Assembly: GCA_000969725.1 (NCBI GenBank)
Contig: JXSR01S009979.1
Source of the DNA: Ophiothrix spiculata
Taxonomy: Eukaryota > Echinodermata > Ophiuroidea > Amphilepidida > Ophiotrichidae
Length of the DNA: 20,557 bases
Strand: one strand, 5' to 3'
The notes below the pieces were generated by a model that saw nothing but the letters and a program-made list of their open reading frames with translations, was not told the origin of the DNA and ran no database searches. Both the position numbers and the translations under genes were made by a program. Below are positions 8,025 through 16,260 of this stretch, piece by piece. The first letter of the stretch is position 1; every line of letters begins with the position of its first letter.

Positions 8025-8274
8025 GGAAGACTTTCAAGTGGACATTTATTCATTTTTTGACCAAAATGTTGTATTTTAGGTTACAAAAAATAACCAGTAA
8101 AAGAAGTTTATGACCCAACTGTCTAAATTCATTCACTTTGGTTGAAATGTCAATTTTTTTTGACTGAAAAAGGGGGTAATTTAAGGTTTTGGTAACGGTC
8201 ATGCGCGTCCCACTCTGCCAGGGAGTGGACCGGCCCCGGGGGGGGGGGGGGAGGATTGAACCCCATGTCCAAAA
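8025..8274. other. Spacer with a GC-rich block
   Basis: AT-rich at first, then a GC-rich block with a small hairpin (CCACTC...GAGTGG near 8210-8228) and CCGGCCCC followed by a run of about 14 G near 8238-8251. It resembles the G-run ends of the 5187 and 15867 elements and may be a degraded relative. Confidence 0.35.
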
Positions 8275-8409
8275 TACCCCACTCTCACATATTTGACTGA
8301 CCCTAATGGTACATTTATCTGTCTACACATACAAGAGATCAGCCTATACTGTAATCAATCTATCATATATCTGTGGGGATAGAATTTTCATATCCAACAT
8401 CCAACATTA

Positions 8410-8494
8410 CCACACTCTCCCCTATTTGAGCTCACGGTGCATCAAGCAGATAAATGAGTTCAATGCACCAGGGCTCAAATAGGGGAGAGTGGGG
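8410..8494. repeat. Inverted duplication within the array
   Basis: 8410-8441 (CCACACTCTCCCCTATTTGA and GCTCACGGTGCAT) is mirrored by 8463-8494. The inverted segment extends over about 8446-8509 and contains the words that normally lead into and follow the unit start, in reverse complement; forward unit sequence resumes near 8516. Confidence 0.85.
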
Positions 8495-8561
8495 AAATAT
8501 CGGACAATGGGTCTCCCTTTTACAAGAGATCACTTCCTATATCATATCCACCACCTCTCTG

Positions 8562-8846
8562 TAAGGGCGAAATCATACTCGGCCTCCAAACAATTTTTTT
8601 CCTACCAAACATTTGGTTGTGACGTCACCAAATATTTGCCATCGAACTTAAAGTATGAACGGGTAGCAAATATTTGGTCCAATGTATATGGCAATTCAAT
8701 AGCATGTGCAATCTAGCGCGAAATTTTATTTGGGCTCAACTAGGTGTTGAAGTTATTTTGTTTGGAGTCACTCGTCATTTTGACGTCACGACCAAATGTT
8801 TGGTAGCGAAAATTTTGTTTGGATGCCGAGTATGTTATCGGCCTTA
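8562..8846. mobile_element. MITE with CATACTCGGC ends carrying TGACGTCA sites, copy 1
   Basis: TAAGGGCGAAATCATACTCG at the left and its diverged complement ending GCCGAGTATGTTATCGGCCT then TA form an imperfect inverted repeat of about 32 bp, continuing into CTACCAAACATTTGG. TA at both ends is the likely target: the host array reads CTCTCTGTA before the element and GAGTAGCAATTCC after it, matching the uninterrupted unit near 9150. TGACGTCA occurs at 8620-8627 and 8781-8788, one near each end. Non-coding. A second copy lies at 14980-15220. Confidence 0.9.
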
Positions 8847-9185
8847 GAGTAGCAATTCCAACTTCCTTATCCTTGGATACAATTGCCAATTGTCCAATAT
8901 AACCTCACTCTCCTCTATTTGAGCCCATGGTTCATTGAGCATATTTAAGATCATATATTAGATCACTTCTTATCCATCACCTCTTTGTATTATAGAAATT
9001 CTAACTTAACAATATGTGTGGATACAATTACCCATTGTCCGATATTACCCCACTCTTCTCTATTTGAGCCCATGGTGCATTGAACTCATTTATCTGTCTT
9101 CATGTACACGAGATACAAGAGATCACTTCCTATATTGTAATCAATCTATCAGCTCTCTGTAGGAGTAGAAATTCCAATATTGCAA

Positions 9186-9433
9186 ATGAACTTGATGTCA
9201 TATATTGTGTAACGCAAATTAACGGATTTCTTTCACGCCACTGTTATGTTATTCCAGAACATCTATATATCAATTTATTTGAAGGTGTGCCATTAGGAAG
9301 TTCAATTTTGCAGTTTTGTTGAAAATGCTAAGGCTTTAGCAACAACATTTCGAGCAACTTATTACCAGGTACAACATTTCTAGAGACATGTACATCATTT
9401 GAAATTAGTACATTAGAGAAAAAATCATGAGGA
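9186..9433. other. Downstream of the array; possible poly(A) signal and a short repeat word
   Basis: AATAAA on the minus strand (9274-9279) lies about 155 bases after the stop of the candidate exon at 9434-9471. The block from 9320 to 9400 contains, on the minus strand, AGAAATGTTGTACCTGGTAA, which recurs in diverged form at 9670-9740, so part of this region is a dispersed repeat. Confidence 0.3.
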
Positions 9434-9471
9434 TCAAAGAAAGAGAAAGTTTTCAGCATCATAGCTATCTA
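9434..9471 (-). CDS. Very short candidate last exon, function unknown
   Basis: On the minus strand a strong acceptor (GCCTTTTCCTTGCTTTCAAG) is followed by 2 bases, 11 codons (DSYDAENFLFL) and TGA at 9434-9436. Its phase fits a preceding exon that ends one base into a codon, as the 10526-10575 candidate does. An AATAAA follows about 155 bases on. The segment is so short that chance cannot be excluded. Confidence 0.1.
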
Positions 9472-10525
9472 CTTGAAAGCAAGGAAAAGGCTATCAGTGT
9501 ATTAATTGTCACATATGATGTAGTGGAACATCTCTACTTTGTCAAGTATAATTTGAGCTCAATTCATGCAATTTGTTTAAGACTACTCTCTTTGTACTGA
9601 ATTCAAGGGTAACGGATTAGCTTATCCAGGTATGTTTACATGGAGGCCTTAATGTAAACGGTAAATTTACCTTGCAGTACCACATTTCTTGCTACAACTT
9701 CAGTTGAAAATATTTCCAGCTTCAAATTTGAGATATCACTGCATCAAAAATTAATAGAATTACATATATAAACTAGAATGTGCATGTACCTGTTTTCGTA
9801 TTTCACTAGATCTCACACATATTCCAATTTTTGTTGCCACAACCAGCAGTCTCATTGTTTTGCACTCTTTTCTTATATAGAAAAAATAAGACCAACATCA
9901 TTAAATTGTTTGTCTCAAAGCTGCCGCGCATTTATATGTAAAAATGTGCTTGTTTACCAAATTTTCTCTTGTATTAAATTTATTCCTTTCTTTTGGAAAC
10001 AATTGCTTCAAAATCTTGACACTTGAATAAAAACAAGTTTAAAAATAAGTTCAAATATCCTTTGTAGCTTATAATTTTTATTTGTCTGCAATATTTCATT
10101 CACTAATATGGTTTTACCATGGTTTAAATAAAAATTAAAAGGAATTAATAAAAAATGGAGGTAGAAAAATTAAAAACTGCATTCACATTTAGTTTTTCAC
10201 TCAGTGGTGAGCTTTAGTTATGTTGGCCTAAACTAAAATATCAGTATGAAGAGTTCAATATTTGTTTATCTTGCTGTTTTTGTTCTAAGCATGCTAAGTT
10301 GATGTGTGGCAACTTTTTGAACCTCACTAAATGATTGTAATCTGTTGTGATTAAAAAAAGTATGGATAAATGATATGTTATCTTATACCGAATGAGTCAA
10401 TAAAAAGTGCAATAGTTGAAATGGGGGCCATATTTAAAGAACAAGATAAATACTAAACAAATAACTTTTGTTTCTAAGTATCACAAATTTACCTTTAGAA
10501 TGTTGAAAGAATTAAATGGACTAAC
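9472..10525. other. AT-rich stretch with a small stem-loop and a repeat fragment
   Basis: GTTTACAT (9629-9636) and ATGTAAAC pair around a ten-base loop. The 9660-9740 block shares AGAAATGTKGTAC with 9330-9400 on the minus strand and looks like a dispersed repeat. It also has splice-like borders and an open frame, but the repetition argues against an exon. No gene is called. Confidence 0.35.
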
Positions 10526-10575
10526 CTTCAGAATCAAAACTGGAGAACGGGTTGGCATAACATTTCATCCCTCTC
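10526..10575 (-). CDS. Candidate 50-bp internal exon, function unknown
   Basis: On the minus strand an acceptor with a pyrimidine-rich lead (CATTTTGTTAAG) is followed by an open 50 bases ending at a GAAG|GTTAGT donor. The frame reads RGMKCYANPFSSFDSE with one base over at each end. Its start phase (1 base) fits the end phase (2 bases) of the 11905-11993 candidate. Local GC is higher than in the surrounding sequence. Not recognised. Confidence 0.18.
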
Positions 10576-10660
10576 CTTAACAAAATGTTAAGTTGGTTAA
10601 AGAAAATGCAATTTTTTAATTATTCTACAAATTCAGTGGAAACTATACTGGTAGGTTATA

Positions 10661-11051
10661 TTAGGCCAAGTAAAAAATAAAACATGTTTCTCGTCCGGAT
10701 TTTTGAAAAAAAGGAGGAAGAGGTACTTTTTTTTTTTTTTTTATTTCAATGCCAATGCAAAATCGCCCATTAATGACCCATTCTCACCCAACGTATCGAT
10801 ACCAGATGTTTCATTGAAAGAGGAGGAGGCCCTTTTTATTTTTGAGTTTTGGACATACTGGAGGATTGATTAAAACAAAATATGCTTTAAAATGCTTATT
10901 GAACAGAAGCAAATCTATTGCACAGACTTAAACTTTTCAAACACTTTTTACAAATAAGTTATGCATGAAATACAAAAAATTGCTTATCAAAATCCTTAAA
11001 AAACGATGCGGGAGGGGACGAGAAACATGTTTATTTTTTTACTCGGCCTTA
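10661..11051. mobile_element. Tourist/Harbinger-like MITE with TTA duplication
   Basis: GGCCAAGTAAAAAATAAAAC at the left and the complement of the right end, GGCCGAGTAAAAAAATAAAC, begin a terminal inverted repeat that runs on through ATGTTTCTCGTCC, about 31 bp. TTA stands at both sides (10661-10663 and 11049-11051), the target type known for PIF/Harbinger elements. The 385-bp body is non-coding and contains a run of T near 10731. Confidence 0.88.
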
Positions 11052-11904
11052 CTTTAAACATTATATAAATATATGTTTGATCGATTCATGTAAAACATGT
11101 GTAGTGAGAAAAGTAGGAGGAAGAAACTAGGCCAGGTCCTTTAAGCTGCAAAAATAAAAAATGTGAATTTACGTTATTTGTGCATTGTGCACAATAATGT
11201 TCTTATGTATATGCCATGCAGCCAATACAGTCATGTAACAATTTTCATGTAGCATTATATACCATTCCTACTTTTAACCCATGCATTCCAAGACACATCA
11301 GCAGGAAATTAACATGGATTATTTTCATCTTGCAAAACTGGTAGTAGGGATGGGGAATGGTCGCTGCAACATTAAGGAATTCTAATATCCTGCGCCGGCA
11401 AACTCAGCTGAGTCAATATTGGAATTATAGAATACTGTGAAGATGGATTTGCACTAGGCGACAATTCCTACAATCATCCCATCATATTTCTGCACATTTC
11501 ATCCATGATGATCATAGAATTAATCATGATGAAACGATTTATAAATGGAATTGTCATGATCTTCAATTACAGTGGCGTCTGCCATGATCTCTCAATTCCT
11601 CCAAGTTCTTTTTACATCAAAATTTATTATTGTCATTTTGGTTCATAATATGTGACACTTTATGTAATAAAATTTCAGGGAATGTTTAAGACTAAAAGCA
11701 GATTTTGGTTAAATTACTTTTGTTTATCCTTTATAAAATTTCTGAATATTTAAGAAGACTAACTTAAACAAAGGATTGAAACCAATTTGAACATAATGTT
11801 AAATTTATGCCAATGCTTCTTTGTGATGGTGTATACTCTCATTCAACTGGGTTGATATAAGTTCGAAAATAGATTTAAATCTAGACAACCAGAAATTTAC
11901 TTAC
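11052..11904. other. AT-rich stretch, no gene seen
   Basis: A strong minus-strand acceptor-like site (TTTTTATTTTTGCAG, AG complement near 11144) is followed by a frame open for 19 codons with no good donor, so it was left out. No repeat family is recognised. Confidence 0.3.
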
Positions 11905-11993
11905 TCGGAGCAACCGACGTTGCAGATGAAACCATCATCCTTCAGCTGGGTTGTGATGTTGTCTTGAACCTTTTCTTCTTCTTCTTTGTAATA
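11905..11993 (-). CDS. Candidate 89-bp internal exon, function unknown
   Basis: On the minus strand this segment ends at a consensus donor (TCCGA|GTAAGT, complement of 11899-11904) and can begin after GAATAG (AG complement at 11994-11995). It is open for 29 codons plus 2 bases. The peptide runs from an acidic, lysine-rich start (YYKEEEEKVQDN) to ITTQLKDDGFICNVGCS, with two closely spaced cysteines. GC is well above the local average between 11905 and 11955. The acceptor is weak, being preceded by purines if the nearer AG is used. No family recognised. Confidence 0.22.
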
Positions 11994-12158
11994 CTATTCA
12001 AGAACCCATATGCGTCAAAACGCACGAACGAACAAACAAACAAACTTTTGAGTTGTGAAAAAGCTAGATTCTTTCTGAGTGGTAATGACAGTGAGTATGA
12101 TACTTTCAATACGCTCTTGAACATATCAATGTCACACTTGATGTATATAATCATCTTA

Positions 12159-12588
12159 TATTTGGCTATCCAGCCAGTATGAGCCATAAAAGCCAGAAAC
12201 TTCATTTTGCGCTACAGGTGAAAATACATGTCAAGGTCGTAATTTGCCAAAATTGTTTTTTTGACAGGTTCACAAACCTTGTGCTTACTACAAAATACAA
12301 GCAAAGTTTCATTTCAAGAAAATTATAGGAAATGTGAAATAAATCTGCATATTTTTAAGTCAATCAACAGAAAATATAGGGCTTACTGATCTTTGAACAC
12401 ATATATCCATGTTATACGTTTTACTCCCTGACGACCTTTGACGAACCATAACTTGACTTCTGGAAATCGTGTGAAGTTCATTAATGAGTCATTTTAATCC
12501 TTAAAGCATGGTCTTTGCAAATAATTTAAAAAAAAATGAAAATGATAGAGGTGGCATTTACGGCTGGTTTGGGATGGACGGTCACATA
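12159..12588. mobile_element. MITE with TGTGACC ends, copy 2
   Basis: The right end, on the minus strand, reads TGTGACCGTCCATCCCAAAC then CAGCCGTAAATGCCA. The left 35 bases (12161 onward, TTTGGCTATCCAGCC...) match it at about 23 of 35 positions. TA stands at both sides (12159-12160 and 12587-12588). The other array units read CTTATATGGCAAG without interruption at this place, which confirms a TA target. The 426-bp body is non-coding. Confidence 0.85.
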
Positions 12589-12769
12589 TGACAAGTCTTG
12601 CATCCTACAGAATCGGATTTCATATTCATGAAAGAAAGTGCAATGACCTGGAATTTATGTTGAAAAATTATCATGGATTGATAAAGCTTACAAGAAATGG
12701 TAGAACTGTTCTTGTAACATTTGGCATTTATCTTGCGCTGGAAATTGATGTCTTGTTACCTTGATCTCA

Positions 12770-13010
12770 GAGTCATAGGTACTAATTAGTCCTGAGGTTG
12801 TGGGTTCAAGCCTCGGGCCAGGCGGTTTATGTCTCCTTGTTTCCTTGGGCAAGAAACTTTACTCTAATTGCTCCGTGGTTCGGATAGTCACGTTAAGCCG
12901 TTGGTCACCTGTGCGAATGCTCCTCCTTGGGGCGCTGCATACAGTGTATACCTGGTGAGTCTATAACTGAATTTACAAGGTGGTACCGCTGTAAAAAGGT
13001 TATTGTCTAT
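12770..13010 (+). mobile_element. tRNA-derived SINE, copy 2
   Basis: A B box GGTTCAAGCC (12803-12812) follows GAGGTTGTGG. Then comes the family body: GCGGTTTATGTCTCCTTGTT, CCTTGGGCAAGAAACTTTAC, TCCGTGGTTCGGA, CACGTTAAGCCGTTGGTCAC. The 3' part has GGGGCGCTGCATACAGTGTA and ends near GGTTATTGTCTATTAAAC. The A-box region is degenerate. It interrupts the ~440-bp array. Boundaries are approximate. Confidence 0.82.
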
Positions 13011-13247
13011 TAAACATAATTCTTTCAAAGTTCTTTTCTGTGAATCCTATATGATTTTTTTTTAAAGATTTTGCTACCGAAGATATCCTGATAAACTTTA
13101 ACATCTATTCATTGTTTGTTAACCATAACTGGATCACTGTAGAAGAAGGACAAAATTTTATAACACCTCAACATGCTTAAAGACGAAAAAAGTACATGTA
13201 TGCGGCAGCAATGAGTAAAACACATACTTTATATATTTAGATTTTGG

Positions 13248-13570
13248 TTAGGCAAAAACAAAAAACAAGTTTGTTTCCCGTGTGTCGCGCGCATTTTCGT
13301 TTTGGCGTCATATATTTGTGCATTTTTGCGCATAAAAAGCACGGGGAAAATTGCAAAATTTTTACTAAAGAAGTGTTTTCTTTTCAACAAAAACTTGAAA
13401 CTGGACAGGTTTCTGACTGAAAAAATCATCACCCATGCAGATATTCAATCAAAATTTGGCTTAGCACCTCTTGAAACAATACAAAAAAATGAAAACAAAA
13501 TAAAATAAAAACCACATTACGCATTTTTTTTTACCACCTACAGGATACAAACTTGGTTTTTTTTGCCTTA
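13248..13570. mobile_element. MITE with GGCAAAAA ends and TTA duplication
   Basis: GGCAAAAACAAAAAACAAG then TTTG at the left and CAAACTTGGTTTTTTTTGCC at the right are inverted repeats of about 20-23 bp. TTA flanks both sides (13248-13250 and 13568-13570), as in Harbinger-type MITEs. The next array unit reads GATTTTGGTTATGTTTG uninterrupted at 14004-14020, which is the empty site. The 317-bp body has the short GTGTGTCGCGCGCATTTTCG block and no supported gene. Confidence 0.88.
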
Positions 13571-14809
13571 CATGTATTTTTTTGGTTTGTTTTTGAAGGA
13601 ATGATTCAAAAGATTTAAGTGGACTATATGAAACTTAGAAATTGAACTTAGCATTACTAAATGTACCTGAACACAACTTTGAGTTGTCTTATCTATGTAT
13701 GAGATATTCTGTGTGGTGATAGTAACAGTGAGTATGCTCTTGAAGCTTATCAGTGTCACACTTAAGGAAGATAATCCTCATCTTATATGGCAAGTCTCGC
13801 ATCTTACAAAATCAGATTTCATATTCATGAACATTGGTGCAATAACCTGGAATTGATGGTGATAAATTGTAGAGAGAGGGATACAAATGTTATAAAATCT
13901 CAACATGCTCAAAGAAGAAATGAGTTCAATCATCTTTTTAAATTTTAGGTAAATTAATTGGCCCGCAGCAATGGGTAATATATATACTTATTTGAGATAT
14001 TTTGATTTTGGTTATGTTTGTTATTTTGTCGAAGTAAAAATTCAAAAGATTTTAGTGGACATCTTAAACTAAAGATTTGAATTTAGCATTGCTAAATGTA
14101 CCTGAACACTTTTTGAGTTACTTAAACTTAAAGCTGTCTTATTATGAGATATTTTGCATGGTGAGAGTAACTATGAGAATGCTCTTGGAGCTTATCGCAG
14201 TCACACTTAAAGAAGATAATCCTCATTCTATATGATGAGACTTGCATATCCTACAAAATTAGTTTAAATTTGTACACCGCTAACTCTAGTTGGCTGCCAA
14301 CTCTTTGTATATTGTCAGAATTGATTGTTTTATCATTTCATTAACCAGTAATAATCCGTTGTTTGTTGAGAATTTTGTTTGAATCAATTCATCTTTTCTA
14401 CTGTTTAATTTGATTTTGTTATTTTGTTCGTCTAAAATAAAGATCTAAAGATCTAAAATTGTGGACTAACTTAAAGAATTTGAAGTTGAATTTTGAACTT
14501 AGTGTCCCTAACTAACACTTGAAGTGTAGATTATAAGAAAAAGATTATGTTCCTGTGTGTGAAAATTTTTGGAAGTATGGTAATGGCAATGAGCATGATA
14601 CTTTCAATATGCTCTTGAAGCTTATCAGTGTCACACTTAAGGAAGATAATCCTCATCTTATATGGCAAGTCTTGCAATATACAGAATCGGTTTTCTTATT
14701 CATGAAGGTTGGTGCAATAACCTCAACATGACAGTGGGGAAATAAATGCTGATTGATTAAGCTTACAAGTTCTAATCTAGTGAATTGTTCTTGCAACATT
14801 AAGTAATTG

Positions 14810-14974
14810 TATCATCTTGTTCTGGCTTAACGTGACTATTCGAACCACAGAGCAATTAGAGTAAAGTTTTTTGCCCAATGAAACAAGGAGATGTAAACCG
14901 CCTGGCATGGGGCTCGAACCTACAACCTCTGTATTGGGAGACCCGTGCTCTAACCGCTCGACCACGCTCCCAGT
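14810..14974 (-). mobile_element. tRNA-derived SINE with intact tRNA-like head, copy 3
   Basis: On the minus strand an A box (TGGTCGAGCGGTTAGAGC, 14947-14964) and a B box (GGTTCGAGCC, 14911-14920) sit at tRNA spacing, preceded by CTGGGAGCG. The family body follows (TTTCATTGGGCAAAAAACTT, complement of 14860-14885). The tRNA-like fold is imperfect and continues into the SINE body, so this is a SINE head and not a tRNA gene. It abuts the left-truncated MITE at 14980. Confidence 0.88.
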
Positions 14975-14979
14975 CAGTG

Positions 14980-15220
14980 ACCAAACATTTGGCCGTGACG
15001 TCACAAAATATTTGCGATCGAATTTAAAGTATAAACTGGTAACAAACAATTGAGGCAATGTATACGGCAATTCAACATATGCGCAATTTAGCGAGAAATT
15101 TTATTTGGTCTCAACTTGGTGTTAAAGTTATTTTATTTGAAGTCAATTGTCATTTTGACATCACAACCAAATATTTGGTAGCTAAAATTGTGTTTAAGGC
15201 CGACTTTGTTTTGGCCCTTA
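14980..15220. mobile_element. MITE with TGACGTCA sites, copy 2, left end missing
   Basis: From ACCAAACATTTGGCCGTGAC to GGCCGACTTTGTTTTGGCCC then TTA this aligns along its whole length with 8605-8846, including GAATTTAAAGTATAAACTGG, CAATGTATACGGCAATTCAA and GTGTTAAAGTTATTTTATTT. The outer left terminal repeat is absent and the copy starts beside the SINE head. TGACGTCA is kept at 14996-15003; the second site has decayed to TGACATCA (15156-15163). Confidence 0.88.
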
Positions 15221-15400
15221 TAGATGGATCTGCAAAACAATAACAAGCCTATAAGGAAAGAGAAATGATTGGAGAGCTTTCTGCATTTACTTATTTTTTC
15301 ATTAACTCTCACATTCCGGCAAGCCGGTTTTTTTCCGATTGGCCAGAATTTCTACTTTGATGCATTTTTTTATCAAATTGCTCAAAAAACCAAAAACAAA

Positions 15401-15638
15401 CTACAAGCCCAAATTGGTCAAAATTTTTCCAGCAAGCAGTTGAAACAAAGAGCCATGTAGCACTACCAATTTTATTAGCAAAGAGAACAACCATGGTGCT
15501 AAACAATTATCATATGCTATCATAAAGTGCGGTGCCTGTGAGCTGCTCAGAGTGGCTTTCTGTCGAAATAGGACGGACGGTGAAAATTTTATTCCAGAGT
15601 GAAAGAGAAATATTGCCTCATCTGATGAGTTTAGCTTA
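15401..15638 (-). CDS. Candidate open segment with acceptor, function unknown
   Basis: On the minus strand a strong acceptor (GTCTGGTTTCTTTATCAG) is followed by 1 base and 78 open codons to TAG at 15401-15403. A possible donor (AAATTG|GTAGTG) lies inside. The first part (KLNSSDEAIFLFHSG and onward) is mixed in composition, while the later part is leucine-rich. The 15530-15600 part has raised GC. The opposite strand is also open there for 37 codons, so the assignment is uncertain. No family recognised. Confidence 0.13.
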
Positions 15639-15799
15639 CTGATAAAGAAACCAGACTTTATTTGAACTTGATATCAAATAAAGATTAATAAACTTAATAC
15701 GGATGACAAACTATGGTCAAGGATGGTAATTCTCTCATCTTTCTTATCTATAAAACCAATAATACTCCAGCAAATCACGCCAGTGTAATGAAGATGATT

Positions 15800-16260
15800 A
15801 AGAGATGCTGACCTATACAATGTAATTATCACATATATCATCTTGATTGGAATTTGCTGTAAGATGCTCGAGGGGGGGGGGGTACTCACATATATAAGGT
15901 CTACGGGGATATGCCGCTGGAATGGGTCGCTTTTTCACAAAAAATCCCTAAACATGGGTCCCATTTTTTAGCACCAAAATCCCTAAACATGGGTCACATC
16001 TTCAAGAAAATACACTGAAATGGTACAAAAAAGTGAAAATTGCGAGCCCAGAAAATTTTGAAAAATCAGCCCATTTTTGGAGCACTTTTACTCAAAAATT
16101 ACCCTTAAAGATGGGTATGGGTTCAATGGTCCAAGCCGCACACCACCCGTTCAGACCAAAGTGGAGAACTCCCCCTACCCCCGGGTAAGATGACTGCAAG
16201 TTAATTTGCATCGTCTTAAAGATGAGGGTGATGATAAGATGGTGAGAACTTCAAGGAATG
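15800..16260 (+). repeat. Low-copy dispersed repeat, copy 1, split by a MITE
   Basis: AATGTAATTATCACATATAT, CATCTTGATTGGAATTTGCT and GTAAGATG, then (after the element at 15867-16184) ACTGCAAGTTAATTTGCAT, correspond to copy 2 at 16815-17070 (AATGCAATTATTTCATACAA, CATCCTCATTGGAAGTTGGC, TATAAGCTGCAAGTTCATTG) and copy 3 at 18131-18310. Confidence 0.65.
15859..16192. mobile_element. G-run element with 8-bp target duplication
   Basis: CTCGAGGGGGGGGGGTACTC opens the element at 15867 and CTCCCCCTACCCCCGG closes it at 16184, an imperfect inverted repeat. GTAAGATG flanks both sides (15859-15866 and 16185-16192), an 8-bp duplication of the kind made by hAT-type elements. The surrounding repeat is uninterrupted in its paralogue at 16990. 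The interior has the tandem words AATCCCTAAACATGGGTC and ACCCTTAAAGATGGGTATGG. Related to 5187-5551. Non-coding. Confidence 0.85.

Larger units (their letters stand above)
8275..9185 (+). repeat. Array of about 140-bp units with a local inversion
   Basis: The key word CACTCTCCYCTATTTGAGC recurs near 8412, 8907 and 9053, with a diverged one near 8281. Each is followed by GGTGCATTGA, TTTATCTGTCT, ACAAGAGATCACTTCCTATA, AATCTATCA and CTCTCTGTA, then GGATACAATT and CATTGTCCGATATT leading to the next. The period is about 135-145 bp. The word also occurs inverted near 8471-8494. The second unit is interrupted by the MITE at 8562-8846. The class of the repeat is unknown. Confidence 0.8.
12040..14800 (+). 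repeat. Degenerate tandem array of about 440-bp units
   Basis: At least three full units and one disrupted unit share the same word order: ATTCAAAAGATTTWAGTGGAC, AGCATTRCTAAATGTACCTG, GAGATATT, GTGAGTATG, GTCACACTTAAGGAAGATAA, CAAGTCTYGCAT, TTCATATTCATGAA, TCAACATGCTYAAAGA, GCAGCAATGRGTAA and GATTTTGGTTA. GTCACACTT lies at 12131, 13754, 14200 and 14630. The last gaps are 446 and 430 bp; the first is longer because it holds two MITEs and a SINE. Divergence between units is substantial and no frame stays open. Confidence 0.85.

Noticed and set aside
7829..8113. 94-codon plus-strand frame
   Set aside because: It lies mostly in the right arm of the foldback element and is made of its GAGTG/CACTC words.
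9080..9322. 80-codon plus-strand frame
   Set aside because: More than its first 100 bases lie in the ~140-bp tandem array; no splice or start context.
9671..9739. Minus-strand 69-bp exon with acceptor TTTTTGATGCAG and donor AAG|GTAAAT
   Set aside because: Its sequence is partly repeated at 9330-9400 and its phase does not fit the neighbouring candidates; more likely a dispersed repeat.
14901..14972. Functional tRNA gene on the minus strand
   Set aside because: A and B boxes are present but the acceptor and anticodon arms do not pair well, and the sequence runs on into a repeated SINE body.
14777..15070. 97-codon minus-strand frame containing VVERLEHGSPNTEVVGSSP
   Set aside because: This peptide is the translation of the tRNA-like SINE head, a known source of spurious proteins, and the frame also runs into a MITE.
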